Shown: one piece after another, positions 12,828-24,594 of the stretch
Numbering within the stretch: position 1 is the stretch's first letter
Layout: each line of letters starts with the position of its first letter
Assembly (NCBI GenBank): GCA_021397835.1
Contig: JAJFZO010000579.1
Location: 1,999,001 to 2,063,000 of the forward strand
DNA: 64,000 bases
Direction of reading: 5' to 3'
Origin: Moringa oleifera
Taxonomy: Eukaryota; Streptophyta; Magnoliopsida; Brassicales; Moringaceae
Program-made: the position numbers and the translations under genes
The notes under the pieces: generated by a model
Seen by the model: the letters and a program-made list of their open reading frames with translations, nothing else
Told to the model about the DNA's origin: nothing
Database searches by the model: none

Positions 12828-14560
12828 ACGTGTTCATATTTTTTGGAATAAATATAAAAATATTTAAATTATAATTATTTATTTTATATTTATGAATTTG
12901 ATTAATTATATATTTAATATTTTAATTTGAATTTTATTTGTATTTTATTAAAAAAATTTTAAAAAACTTTTAAATATTCAAATTATGCATCTTATAAAAA
13001 TATTTATAAATATAAAAATATTCGAATTTCCATCATAATAATTTGAAATTCTTGTTGCATTGAAAATATTTTCTTTTAAATCTATCAAAAAATTTTCATA
13101 AAAAATAATTCATAAGTAGAAAATTATTTAAATTTAAGAAATAGATTAAAATTGGAATTTAAAATTTATTTAGGTCATTTATTGAAACATTTTAATAAGA
13201 AAAATTTACTTAATTTTATACAATTATTAAAAGTAAGATCAAATTTAGACTAAATTAAAAGATTGGGTATACAATTGATCCCATTGATACATAATGATTT
13301 AATTAAAAAAACAGTTATAATTCAACAAATTTTATATTTACGTTAGTTTTTTTGAACATTTGATATTTCATATTTAATTAAATTTATTTCAAATATTATA
13401 AAAATCAACACAAATTTTTTTATAAAAAATAACTTATTAAATGAAAGAGTTATTATAAAGTTTAAACTTTTTATATACACATTTAATGTGGAATTATTAA
13501 GAAATTGTACACATAAAAATGCTTCAATGAGGTGGCATTATAATTTTTCTAGTGAGAGACTAAGTTGCAATGAAATGTGGCACCTCATTATTACTTATAA
13601 TAATCAGCAACGAAATTGTGGTAACTAATAACTTAATTTTTTTTCTTTTTATAACCATGATATCTTGGAAGTATCTTGCCTCAAAATTGAATGATAAAAT
13701 TTAAGAAGACAAGAGTAGTCTTAAATGCACTTCTTGTCCAACTAAATACATGTAAAATCGGATCATTTTAATGGGTTTAGATTTTAATTTTAATTTTTAA
13801 ATAAAATTAATTTGTAAAATTTAAATAAATATATTAATAAGATGCATTAAATGAGTTTTAAATTATTTTTAAAAAATAAAATTATTATTTTTAATGTAAA
13901 TATTAAAAAGTAGTATGTTAAGTTTACTTCTAATTTAAACTTCGTTGCACAAATCAACTCAATTTTATATTCAAACGCTTCATTTAAATCAATTTGAAAA
14001 CATTTAAGAATCTTTCAAGAGCAATTTAAAACTAATAAACATTACTATTTATTTAAAAATTGAAAATTACAAAATTAAAAGAAAATATTAAAAATTTTCT
14101 CTCTACCTTCTTTATCTCTTTCTTTATCTTTCTTTTTCACTTTTCTATTTTTAATTCTTTCTTTCCTTTCAATTTTTTTATTTTTAAATTATCTTCAGAA
14201 ACTTTCCAAAATTTTTCAAATAGATCTAACTTAAAATTTTAAATATAAAATTAAGCTAATCAAATATAATATAATTTTTAAATTAAAATAATTATTTATA
14301 TAATTTTTTCCTTATATTTACTTTTAATTGAATTGATCTGCATAAAATGCATAGCATCTAACCATATGGTAAGCCCAATGGCTATGGTCTTTCGTCCATT
14401 CATGTGCCTTGTACACAGCAAAACCAGACACCTTCCCTGGGAATCAAGCTGGTGCCTTCGAATTCATGGCTTGCTTGACTTATCCCTGACCTTCTACTTT
14501 TTAATAAACCACGACAGTAAAAAGATGCTGTAATCTAAAGGATTTCATGTACAAGAGCAT
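12828..14560. other. AT-rich intergenic DNA, no gene seen
   Basis: Mostly A/T sequence with no supported coding region or RNA gene. The last 250 bases become less AT-rich and may include the 3' flank of the minus-strand DUF2921 gene. Confidence 0.6.
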
Positions 14561-14840
14561 CCATGTCTGTTTCAATCCAATTAAGCTTCTTGACTTATTC
14601 ATTTATCAATTTATCCAACTGCCACAGAAAGCTAAACCAGAATATACAATTCATCATATTGCTTGCTTCACAAACAAAAATTCGCATACAATTTTCCAAA
14701 ACATAGTGCTACAACATATGCAGGACAAGATCCACAGAAGCAGACTCTCATACATAGAAATAAACCAGACAAGTGTAATTTTGTGTTCTTTCGTGCTAAG
14801 AACAACTCTTTTTGTCAGTGCCTTGTGAGAGGCTGTTGAA

Positions 14841-17800
14841 TTATTCTTCATCTTCTTGATCTTTCTCTTGTGTTGCATTTCCATTGACACCAGAGACAAG
14901 CTCTGCTTCAGATGATTTGGATGGCAATCTCTCATAGACTCTGGAACCAACAGGAAGAAGCTTATACCGTCCAAAAGTTAGAGTCTCTCTGAGCTTCTCG
15001 TAGTTCCATCTCTGCTGAATGTAGACTGCTGCTGCAAGAAAAATTGCAGTAATAGGTATGGCGATATCCCCAGGCTTGGAGTAGAAATCCAGACTTGGAT
15101 CAACAAATTCGTTTTCTGCAGCAAAGTATGGATTCGGAATAGGAGCTCTGATGTAGTCATAAACATGAGGGAGAAGCCGGACTGTTGTGATGCCAATGAA
15201 GTATAGTTTTCTGAGTGGTTTGCAATCAATCTGCCACATAAAATTACCGACGACTTGAGGAAGCAGGAAAAGATCTTGAACAAGACCAATGTATTCCTCT
15301 AGTTCAGCTTTCCAGCCCTGCAACGTGTTGGAACTAGCTGCAGCATCTATATATCTCTCTGTTTCAAATCGTCCATGGCTGGTTTTCATGGAATGAACAA
15401 CCAGAACAATTATATACCCAATCATGTGTATGGTTGAGGTGATAAGAAGAACTCGTCTATCGCTTGGAACACGGTGCGGTTCACGAGGGCATCGAGCAAG
15501 CAATCTGATACGGGATTTCCACACCTTCTGGCAAAGCCTAAGAGTTAGGATAAACGACACCATCACCAAAAGTTTCACAGTGTAATCAATCACATAAAGC
15601 CACTGATTTTTCTGGAGACTGTAAAATGGCATTTCGTAAGATTCAGAAGCTTTCCTTTTGAAGAGAGCCTCTGCTCCGGTGATCAGAGGGAGACTGTACC
15701 CAACAGCTTGGACACCCAACATTACAAGAGATATGAAAGGAACAGAATCCACATCATGCCTGACGTGAAAGAGTTGGCTTAAGATGCAAGCAATTGCAAA
15801 TGAAAGTGTCAAAATCCGAAGAATCCCCTCAAGACCCCTGCGAGAAAGAACATCTTCCCGCTGCTTCCTGTACATAATGGGAAGAGTCTTCAGCTTAATT
15901 GTTCTAAAATAGAGAGGGTCGTCTTCAGTTCTTCGGCTGGCTATAGAAATGGCAGCCGTTGGGTTGAGTAACCACTGTGCTGTAGTGGGTGGGTAAGACA
16001 CTACCACTTCAATTGAACAATCCAATCCAGCTTCAAGATCCATGCTCTCAAACAAGATCTTCCACGCAGCTCTGACATCCCTGCAGCCAACGAGATACAT
16101 TGTTCCTGCATGTGGATCATAAAGACCCTCCAAGAAGAGCACAGAAAAATTGCTATAAGCCTTCCCAACAAGCGCTAGTTGAGCCGACACGTTCAGAAGA
16201 AGCTGCTTCTCAGTGTATTCAGCCTTAGTGTGATAAGGAGTCTCCTCTTCTATGGCAGAACCATTTTTCACAGACCAATAACGCCCAAACAAGTGACCAA
16301 GTGAAATAATGTCCATCTGAACATTTGTTTTTGGAAAGTGAGAATTATCAGGAATTGCAGAAATATGGAGGGTGAGATCCTCTGAGAGCACAGAAAGGCT
16401 GGTTAGAAATTCCTCTGCATCTTCTAGTTTTGGGTAGCGTAGCAATGATTTCTTTACGATGGTCCCAAAACTAAAAGCTTCATTCTTTTCAAGAACAACA
16501 CCAGCTGATGCTATTTTTGAGTAACTGTACTGCGGATGGAATGTCCTGAAGTAATTCCACAGCTCTGCAGGCTGCACTAGCTTTTCAAATGATAAAGGGA
16601 AGTAGGACGATTTACTTCTATCAATGCTGGAAAAACTCCCATAAATTATGCTTCTTTGCTTTATGGAAAACGATATAGGAATATACAGACAGACACGAGA
16701 GTTGCAGCTACTTCCTTCTGTATCAAGAAGCCCAAGGCAACCAACCATGCAAAGCTGCCCACTTGAAGAATTCCAAATTCCTTCGCCAGAAATAGTCATG
16801 TTATTAAGCCCAGATCTCCACACAGCAGTATACTGATTCTCTGAAGGGTGGACTGCCCGAAACACTGCAGCAACCCTTGCAGAACTGATGTTTCCATGTC
16901 TCCGTGTTTGCTCACATTTAACATTCTGCATATAAAGTTTCACATCTTTAAAGCTCCCATCTGTTGCTTTAATCTCCTTATCTGACACAAACGGACCCAA
17001 CTTACTGCAGTAGTCATCTGTTCCATTGCATCTCCAGTTGGGCAAAACTGTGAAAGCTCCCTCGTTAGTAACCTGCTCAAGAATTTCACAAAATCTGGTT
17101 CCTTTATAGATATCAATGCCACCATTCCTCAAGCTATCGTTATATGGGTAGCCACCACAAGCTTTAGACACAATTCTTTCAGAGCCGAACTCATAGTGTG
17201 ACAACTTGCCCAACTGGGACGAAATGTGAACTTTATCAAAGTACTTGAGATTTGATTTGGGATTCAAACTTCTGAGCTCTCCTTGTATTGCCCGATTTGT
17301 CAACGTGAAAGTCTTTGGATAACGAACAATGAGGAGAATCTGATCATCTTGCAGAAGAGGTGGCTGCGTAGAAGCCTTCACCCAGTCCCATGGATCACCA
17401 GAATCAGACTCCCGAGATGGCAACATGGTTTCCCCCAGTAAACACATCACTCTTTCCCCACCATTGCGTTTGGTTTCTGTGTAAATCCCTTGAAACAAAA
17501 TGTCAAGCTCGGTATGACCAGGCCATATCTGAAACTGACTTTCATCATATGATCTCTCCGCCAATGAGCCTTCAAGTGATATGCCCATCATCAGAGTCCC
17601 ACTGACACTAATATATTTCTTAGCTCCATGGGCATAATCAACATCACGAACCCAGAAAGAAACTCCCTTCAGAGGAGTCTGAGATGAATTTTCCGGAATG
17701 CCCCTCGCATCAAATGGCAAAATAGGGGCATTACCAGTCTCCTGCCCCCAATCTCCATCCCTGAAACTGAGCTCTTCTCTAATACTATAGAACCTATTAC

Positions 17801-17996
17801 CTTCAGGTCTGAGCTCAGAAGCAGCCGATAGAACAACAGCACATTGTTTCTTCACTTCATCAATTCTATCATAACTATAGGTCCTAGTGAACTCAGTTTT
17901 AACCTCAATATCCGCCTCTAAGTTATACGGATTTGTAAGCCCAAAGAGAAACAGTGCGCACACAGCAGAAACAAGAATAACCCAATTTACCTTCAT
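14841..17996 (-). CDS. DUF2921 family membrane protein (At1g52780-like)
   Basis: Single open frame of 1,051 residues with no intron. It begins with a hydrophobic signal sequence (MKVNWVILVSAVCALFLFGL). A long, cysteine-containing lumenal or extracellular region runs to about residue 715. About six hydrophobic segments follow, near residues 725-745, 755-780, 800-825, 850-870, 900-920 and 978-996, and then an acidic tail ending KDQEDEE. This is the layout of plant DUF2921 proteins. The better-known FLYING SAUCER members carry a C-terminal RING-H2 domain and act as E3 ligases in pectin and seed-mucilage control. No RING cysteine/histidine pattern is present here, so E3 activity should not be assumed. 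The biochemical role is unknown. The ATG is the first of the frame and directly precedes the signal sequence. Confidence 0.93.
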   Translation of the reverse strand: MKVNWVILVSAVCALFLFGLTNPYNLEADIEVKTEFTRTYSYDRIDEVKKQCAVVLSAASELRPEGNRFYSIREELSFRDGDWGQETGNAPILPFDARGIPENSSQTPLKGVSFWVRDVDYAHGAKKYISVSGTLMMGISLEGSLAERSYDESQFQIWPGHTELDILFQGIYTETKRNGGERVMCLLGETMLPSRESDSGDPWDWVKASTQPPLLQDDQILLIVRYPKTFTLTNRAIQGELRSLNPKSNLKYFDKVHISSQLGKLSHYEFGSERIVSKACGGYPYNDSLRNGGIDIYKGTRFCEILEQVTNEGAFTVLPNWRCNGTDDYCSKLGPFVSDKEIKATDGSFKDVKLYMQNVKCEQTRRHGNISSARVAAVFRAVHPSENQYTAVWRSGLNNMTISGEGIWNSSSGQLCMVGCLGLLDTEGSSCNSRVCLYIPISFSIKQRSIIYGSFSSIDRSKSSYFPLSFEKLVQPAELWNYFRTFHPQYSYSKIASAGVVLEKNEAFSFGTIVKKSLLRYPKLEDAEEFLTSLSVLSEDLTLHISAIPDNSHFPKTNVQMDIISLGHLFGRYWSVKNGSAIEEETPYHTKAEYTEKQLLLNVSAQLALVGKAYSNFSVLFLEGLYDPHAGTMYLVGCRDVRAAWKILFESMDLEAGLDCSIEVVVSYPPTTAQWLLNPTAAISIASRRTEDDPLYFRTIKLKTLPIMYRKQREDVLSRRGLEGILRILTLSFAIACILSQLFHVRHDVDSVPFISLVMLGVQAVGYSLPLITGAEALFKRKASESYEMPFYSLQKNQWLYVIDYTVKLLVMVSFILTLRLCQKVWKSRIRLLARCPREPHRVPSDRRVLLITSTIHMIGYIIVLVVHSMKTSHGRFETERYIDAAASSNTLQGWKAELEEYIGLVQDLFLLPQVVGNFMWQIDCKPLRKLYFIGITTVRLLPHVYDYIRAPIPNPYFAAENEFVDPSLDFYSKPGDIAIPITAIFLAAAVYIQQRWNYEKLRETLTFGRYKLLPVGSRVYERLPSKSSEAELVSGVNGNATQEKDQEDEE

Positions 17997-19148
17997 GATT
18001 CAGAATTTTCAAAACCCAATAGTTTCTACCAAGATCCCTCCACTTACCAAGAAAGCACAAAACTAGACCCAGTTGCTCAGAGACAAACTTAAAGAATAAC
18101 AATTAAAGCTCTGCTGCTCACCCATTAAACTTAAACCATGACAGTCACTGGGGTATCAAGGACATTAATTAATGTAACAAGTTCAAGCTTCAAAACTTGG
18201 TTAGTGAATCGTCTCAGTGACTCAATTAGATACGAAGAAGACTGACCTGCATATAAGTCGTTCTTCTTACTTTCTTACGAATTTCTCCACAAGCCGGACA
18301 CCACAGCTGGGGAAACACAGATCTTCAGAGAGTTCAGTAGGTGTCTGAACTTAAACAAAAGAGAGAAAGAAAGACTTGAAGTTAAAGTCTCCTTAAGGGA
18401 AGTGGTTTTGGTGCAGCTTTCTTTCACGTGCTGACCCTTTTGCCCCCTTCTGGGGCTGCAGCTAAGCAAAATACTTAGAAGTTTAAACTAATAATATGAT
18501 TTTGTGCAGAAATATTAAAAAAATTAAAAAAATAATTTTTAAAAATAATTTAATTTATTAGATTATTACGTATTATGATTTTTTAAAATATTAAAAATAT
18601 AACGTTGCTTTGAATTTCTAGTGATTATCCAAATATTGATATTTGTGGAATTTTTTAAACTAATAACATAAAAACTAAAGAGCTGAAAATTACCTTTACG
18701 GGACTGCGGGGCAGTTTCGGTATAGAGCGCACACGACCGCGACAGTCAACCAGAACCTTAAGTTAATTGGTTCACTGGTAACCACGATATTTACCGGAAA
18801 AAACAAAGGAAAAATTATGAGATTTACATTAATTTTATATAATTAAGTGATAATTATGCAAGTGCTGCCAAATAAAATAAAAATAATAATAATCAAGTTG
18901 TTATTTGAGTTGTTCACCTAAAAACCATAGAACTTGGAGTGCAAAACATCTCAACATTTTTTTCTCTCTGATGATTTTCTCTTCATTTTTGGCTTATTAT
19001 TTAAGGGAAAATGAAAATGTTTTGGTTTTAAAAAGTAGCTAATCAGATTAATGGATAATTAATCAATGGATTTTATAATTTGCTCGTACAAAACTTGGAA
19101 TTTTAGGTATCTGAATTGGCCTTAATGTCCGCGTCTCCCTGTCAACAT

Positions 19149-19189
19149 ATCCCACATTGAAAAATGAGCCAAGCACATTACTGTTTATA
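19149..19189 (+). promoter_or_regulatory. USE and TATA box of the 7SL RNA gene
   Basis: ATCCCACATTG at 19149-19159 matches the plant upstream sequence element RTCCCACATCG at 10 of 11 positions. TTTATA at 19184-19189 follows after 24 bases. In plants this shorter spacing specifies RNA polymerase III, whereas polymerase II snRNA genes have about one helical turn more. The start would fall near 19215, where the 7SL sequence begins. Confidence 0.88.
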
Positions 19190-19214
19190 ACTTCTTTACG
19201 TCACTCGTTAGTTC

Positions 19215-19512
19215 GCCGAGCCCAGTAACGCGGGCTTGTAACCTAAGTAGGGGTAACAAGTGATGGGACATTTGGTCCGCTCATCGTGTCGGGTCTGGCG
19301 TGGCCGTTTACCAGTCTGCCCGTTCCAAGCCATGAGTGGGGTATGTAACCCGGGCGAAGGCTCTGGGCTGCGTGGCTCCTTAAAGAGGAGGGTACCGCGT
19401 GAGGCTGGCTTCACAGAGCAGCGAAAACCTCCCGCTCATGACGGTGGAAGGATAACAGGCCGGTGCCCCTCCGATCCATCATGGCCCTATGGGTCGACCT
19501 AAACTGGACCAT
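19215..19512 (+). ncRNA. 7SL RNA (signal recognition particle RNA)
   Basis: Scaffold RNA of the signal recognition particle, which targets secretory ribosomes to the ER. Plant 7SL landmarks occur in order: the Alu-domain start GCCGAGCCCAG (19215), GGGCTTGTAACC (19232-19243), GTCTGGCGTGGCC (19293-19305), TGTAACCCGGG (19344-19354), and the S-domain helix 8 region AAAACCTCCCGCTCATGACG (from 19424) followed by GGATAACAGGCC (19450-19461). Length of about 300 bases fits the family. Oligo-T runs at 19516-19519 and 19523-19527 are typical Pol III terminators, so the 3' end is placed just before them. The USE/TATA promoter upstream supports a functional gene. The exact 5' and 3' bases are estimated. 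Confidence 0.93.
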
Positions 19513-19515
19513 CAC

Positions 19516-19527
19516 TTTTGTATTTTT
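19516..19527 (+). terminator. oligo-T Pol III terminator of the 7SL gene
   Basis: TTTT followed by TTTTT three bases later, directly after the 7SL 3' region. Runs of four or more T on the coding strand end Pol III transcription. Confidence 0.7.
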
Positions 19528-20148
19528 CTCGTGGCATACTCATCCTCTCAATGCGTATAACATAGATTTTGCTCAAATTATAGTTTTTTCCTTCCACGTT
19601 AATATTACAAATATATTTTCTTTTGCCCTCTTTCTTTTGCCCTCTTAATGCTTATAATAAAATCTTTTCAGCAACCTTAACAGTTATTTTTTTCACTTTA
19701 ATATTATAAATATATTTTTTATTTGACCAAAATATCTTAGAGAAGAAAAGAAAAACATCAACACAAATCAAAATGCATGTGATCTAAATGTGTTAGAGAT
19801 GGTTTTTTTTTCATATTAATATTATAAATTACAAATATATGTTTTTTATTTCTTGAGAAAATAACACTTCTTATTTAAAAAAAAAAATTACCACAAATCA
19901 GATGAAGATGATCTTAACCCAATAAAATTATGTTTTGTTTACACTTAAAGCAATTGACACTAATTTTTTTCACATTAATAATGTAAATTATACATAGATC
20001 TTTTTATTTAAAAAAATAACACAAATAAGATCATCTTATCTTAATGATTTTAGCTTATCTAAATGCACCCAAAGTGCAATTTTATCTCCATTTTACAATA
20101 TATTTCTTATTGATTTTCTAAACAATTTCAGCCTGACAATGTCCAACT

Positions 20149-21546
20149 TTAACTAATCAGACCAACTTCACTGTCAACAGAAGATCTACAATTGACCCTG
20201 AAGAAGGAAGGAGCAGAGTCTTCCAGTGTTCTTAATTTCAGCACCAAGAACAGCAAAATTCCACACCCAAAGCCCAACGCAGAGCTGGATCCAGTCAGTG
20301 AAACGGCAGCACAAACCAGCATCACAAACGACTCCTCCTTCGTGTTCATGTCCCTGGACGCCATAGCCAATTCTATCCCAGCAAACAGCAACAGCACCCC
20401 GAGAATCCCAATAGGAAACTGACCCAAAATCCTCACAAACGAATTCCCGAACAACAGTCCGATGACCAATTTGCCGATCCCCAGAAACAACACCGACAAG
20501 CCGCTCCTCGCTCCGAATCTGTACTGCCCAGCTAGCCCACCTGCCCCATGGCACACCGGCATTGCACCGAACCAGCATCCGACCAAGTTCATGAACCCAA
20601 CACTGATAGAAACCTTGGTTGCTGAGAGTTCTGTATCTTGGAACAAGTCGCCGGACAATTTGCAGACTGCAATCACTGAATTCAGTATTGATAAAGGAAT
20701 CTGAGGAATTGCGGCTCTGAGAAACCCAATTTTCCAATCTTCCCATGTGATCTTCAACACCTGTATCTTAGACGGGCCGAATTTCAGATCCTTTGTGATG
20801 GAAGGATCGCGAATGAAACATAACAGCAAGCCGAATAAAAACACTGTGAGAGCAGCAGGAATGGTGGACAAAACCCGCAATCTCTTGTACAGACGGCGAC
20901 GAGAAGGAGTGAGTGGGCTGCTATCGGTGATCTCGTGTTCAGGGCGATTATCGCCAGCGCCGGTGCAAAGTACCAAGAATAAGATAGCAGAAAGCGCGAG
21001 GACAAGGCCATCAAGGCCGAGCCAGGAGCGAGGCGTGGTGGATTTGGAAGCGACGAAGTCTTGGTTGTAGCGGATATATTTGATGGCGGAGAAGGCGAAG
21101 GAAAGGCCCTGGGAAAGCTGAACGCCCCGGACAACGGGGAGAGGGAGGAGTCGGTAGAGAGAGGACATGAGGCCGGTGACGCCAAGGAGGAGGAGAGTCG
21201 CGGCGGTGCATACGCCGGCGGCAGCAATCTGAGATTGGGAGAGATGAGGGGACTCGGAGACGGCGACGGCGGCGACGGACTTCATGGGCTGGACGGGCAT
21301 GGGTAGCCCGAAAAGGAGGCCCGTGGAGATATTGTAAAGGGAGGTGAAGATGAGTGTGGTGGAGAGGTCCAGGTGGGAGACCAAGGTAAGGGTGAGCACT
21401 ATAGGGATGAAGGTACCCAGGTCACCCACTGCTCCGGATAGCTCCGACGAGAGGTTGGTCTTAAGGCTGAGATGGCGACGCCACCACGGCTGCTGGCGGA
21501 GGAGAGGCGTGTTGGCAGTAACAGCATGGGTTGAGTGCGCATCCAT
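20149..21546 (-). CDS. molybdate transporter, MOT1 family
   Basis: Intronless gene for a polytopic membrane protein that moves molybdate, needed for molybdenum cofactor. The two family signatures are clear: LFGLPMPVQPMKSVAAVA near the N-terminal third and WFGAMPVCHGAGGLAGQYRF in the second half. The protein has the SLC26-like core but no STAS domain, as usual for MOT1. From the ATG at 21546 it has 465 residues, close to the Arabidopsis members (about 456-464). An in-frame ATG at 21642 would add 32 serine-rich residues and is less likely. NTPLL near the N terminus followed by WW resembles a dileucine sorting signal, which would suit the vacuolar MOT2-type member. That location is an inference, and plasma-membrane or mitochondrial targeting remain possible. 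Confidence 0.93.
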   Translation of the reverse strand: MDAHSTHAVTANTPLLRQQPWWRRHLSLKTNLSSELSGAVGDLGTFIPIVLTLTLVSHLDLSTTLIFTSLYNISTGLLFGLPMPVQPMKSVAAVAVSESPHLSQSQIAAAGVCTAATLLLLGVTGLMSSLYRLLPLPVVRGVQLSQGLSFAFSAIKYIRYNQDFVASKSTTPRSWLGLDGLVLALSAILFLVLCTGAGDNRPEHEITDSSPLTPSRRRLYKRLRVLSTIPAALTVFLFGLLLCFIRDPSITKDLKFGPSKIQVLKITWEDWKIGFLRAAIPQIPLSILNSVIAVCKLSGDLFQDTELSATKVSISVGFMNLVGCWFGAMPVCHGAGGLAGQYRFGARSGLSVLFLGIGKLVIGLLFGNSFVRILGQFPIGILGVLLLFAGIELAMASRDMNTKEESFVMLVCAAVSLTGSSSALGFGCGILLFLVLKLRTLEDSAPSFFRVNCRSSVDSEVGLIS

Positions 21547-21699
21547 GATTCGGTCTGATTGTTTTGGATTACCAGACTGCGGGGATGATGACAACATCCG
21601 AAGTACCACTACTTTACTGACAGATATCCATTTTTCTTCCATTTTTTATATTTCTTTTTCTTGCTATAATAATTGATTAATCATGGTCAGTGGTTTGGG

Positions 21700-24560
21700 T
21701 AGTAATTTTCATCTTTGTTCTTCTTTAAATACTGACAGTGGGTGCATTTGGTTTGCAATTTTACTTTGTTACGAAAAGAAAAACATAAAAAACTCTGCCA
21801 TTAAATAATGTGATGAATTTTTAATAAATTTATAATATCTAATTATTTTTAAAAATTAAATATTAAAATTTTATAAAATATTAATATTTATTTTGTATTA
21901 TTAATTAAATTTTTATATTTAAAAATAATAAATCCAGTATGATTTCTATTAAATTAAATATTATTTTAAAAATAAAAATTAAAAATATTTAAATTAAATA
22001 TTTTATATAACAAATTTTAACTTAAAATTTTTTACTGTAGTAAAAAAATAATTAAACAATTGTCAGAAAAAAGTTTTAAAATTTTTTAATATTAAAAAAA
22101 TATTTTTAATAAATTATATTATCAAAATTTTAAAAAAATTATAAAAATAAATTTTAAATTTTAAAAATGAAAAAATATTTAAATTATTTTTAAATATTTT
22201 AATTAAAAAATTATAATTTTTTATAATTATTTAAATGATCAGAAGATATATGTAAGAAAAACCTCTGTAAAAGGAAAATTGTGTTAATTTTAGGACGAGG
22301 GAAGACAAAATGGTAAGAAGAAAGGAACGGGTATGGCCCCCACTTGCAACTCCTGGAAGTTGGCAAAAGCCGAGGCTACACATCTTGTCCTTTGCAATTC
22401 TATTGGGTTACACACGGCAACGGAAGCAAGACAAGACAAGAGAAGATCTTTAAGGCATAACACTGAACTGAATCATAAATCTTGAACTGGCCCATATCAA
22501 AACAGTGAAACATCAAGATCAGTGAGGCCCATGAGACCGATTGGTTAGCTGTACTTAGTTTACTTACTTTAGTCCCTAAAGGCACTTTTTGATGACCTTG
22601 ATGTTCAGTTTACTTTCTGTTCAAACATAAAATGAATCAAACGAACCGTTCCGTCTTTAGTTTCCAGCTCAAAAGGTCCAATTGCAACCCAATTCCACCA
22701 CTTATGATTCCTCTAATTTGATTATTATTTTTTATTTTAATAACATGTGCTGATACTAAATATCATTAATAAAAATTTTAAAGTAAATATAAAAATTATT
22801 TTGAATTCGAGGCGCTTTTTAATTTCAATATCAAAGTTTACTTTGATTTAATTTTATTTAAAAAATATTAATTTAATCTAAAATAAATATTATTTAAAAT
22901 CTTAAATTTTATCTTGTTTTTTTCAATCAAACTTTTATTTTTAAAAAGTATCTAAACAAATTATAGTATTTTAATTTTATCAAAATTGAATTTTATTAAA
23001 AATTTTAAATATTAAAAATATTTAAATTAGAGATATTTTACAACAAATTTTGATTCATAATTTTTTACAAATATAATAAAATATTTAAGCTGTCATCATA
23101 AAAATGTTCAAAAATTTTTGAGTGCTGAAAATATTTAAAAAATATATATACTATCAAAAATTTAAAAAATTCATTAAAAAAATAATTAATTAGTTAAAAA
23201 GATTTTAAATTTGAGGAATAAAATCAAAATAAAATGTAAAATCTATTTGAAAAGTTTTTAGTCATTTTTAATAATAAAAAAATTATTAATTTTTTATAAT
23301 CATGTTAAATCAATGTTTAATTTGAAAAAAATCAATAAATGAAGATATGTTTGGACATATTTTGAAAGTTAGTTTTTGATTGAAGAAAGAGTGTTAAACT
23401 CAGAGTTTTAAATAGTATTTACTCTTTAATTTAAATGAAACTTTAACTCAAATTAATCATAAAAAACAGATAGTATTTTTACTTAAAATATTTTTAAAAT
23501 AATTTAAATGAATTTTACATTCTATTTTGAACCAAAAGTTTAAATTTGAAACAATTTTAAACTTGCAACATATTTTTTATGAATTATTTAAATTTTTAAT
23601 TTTTTAACAAAATCTAATTCAAATTAAATTAAAAAATTAAATATAAAAAATTCATGATGCGAATCATTTAGAGTTTTTTTTAATAATTACTTGTGATTTT
23701 ATTAAAATATCATGATATATTTTTTTATTTCAATAATATGTATTGATATTTAAAATCATCAATAATTTTATTAAGACATTACAAAATATTGTTTATTTTG
23801 AATGTAACTTACAGTTTTATTCATTTAAATATATATATATATAAAGATAAAATTATTTGTTAATATGAGTTTGTGCCCTTTATCAAAAATTAAAACAGTA
23901 TTTTAATAATTTAATTATTAATTTTATTAAATTATTATATGTTATAATTTTAAAAAAATTCAATACAATCCATATTAAATGAGGACGATAAAAAAATAAA
24001 AAATCACATATTTAATGACCAAAAACAGTATTATTGGACCAATTGTTACGAGAAACTCTTAGGAAATATTAGCAAATGAAAATTTTCTCAGTTATAAGGA
24101 AAAAGAAACATAATCTATTAATCATAATTCCTTTTTCCTATTTATAAAAATTAAAAAAATAAACAAATTGTCTTTTTTTTCGGCATTAAAACAAATTCAA
24201 CTTTTTGAATTGGGTGGGCTTACGGCGTCTGTGGGTCCACATCTTCCATTAATCTCAGGCTCCTTGAGCATTAATTGCGGCAAGACGAAGGGCATTTATG
24301 TCTTTTCATAGATATTCCCATCACGGTGTCATGTAATCAAGTGGAGCCAAGACGTTCAACGCCAAAGATTAATTTGCTGGGACAGGCCTACCTAGCCGTT
24401 ATATTCCCAACCGTTGATTGCTTACGTGGCACTCGAAATTTTAAATCTTGCAAATCTTATTTTTAAAACAAAAATAAAAATAAAAACTCAACCTTTAAAA
24501 CAAAATTTGACCGTTGAGTTTCTCTTCTCTCCAAAAACAGAAGACTTCTCTGTTTCTCCT
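21700..24560. repeat. AT-rich intergenic DNA with dispersed repeat copies
   Basis: The spacer between the divergent MOT and HNH-like genes. It holds at least two diverged copies of an AT-rich repeat that recurs through the window. The shared core is CAAATTTTAACTTAAAATTT (22011-22030), with the corresponding core at about 23043-23100 followed by TTAAGCTGTCATCATAAAAA. The last 400 bases before 24595 are less AT-rich and should contain the promoter of the plus-strand gene. No other gene was found. Confidence 0.6.
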
Positions 24561-24594
24561 CTGCAACTAAACAAGAAGAACAAGATCTACTGCA

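Noticed and set aside
19260..19502. 80-codon plus-strand frame and 68-codon minus-strand frame
   Set aside because: They lie inside the 7SL RNA gene, whose RNA landmarks and promoter explain the sequence.
20186..21676. Long overlapping frames in other phases and on the plus strand (up to 186 codons)
   Set aside because: Shadows of the intact GC-rich MOT gene on the minus strand; none has a recognisable domain.
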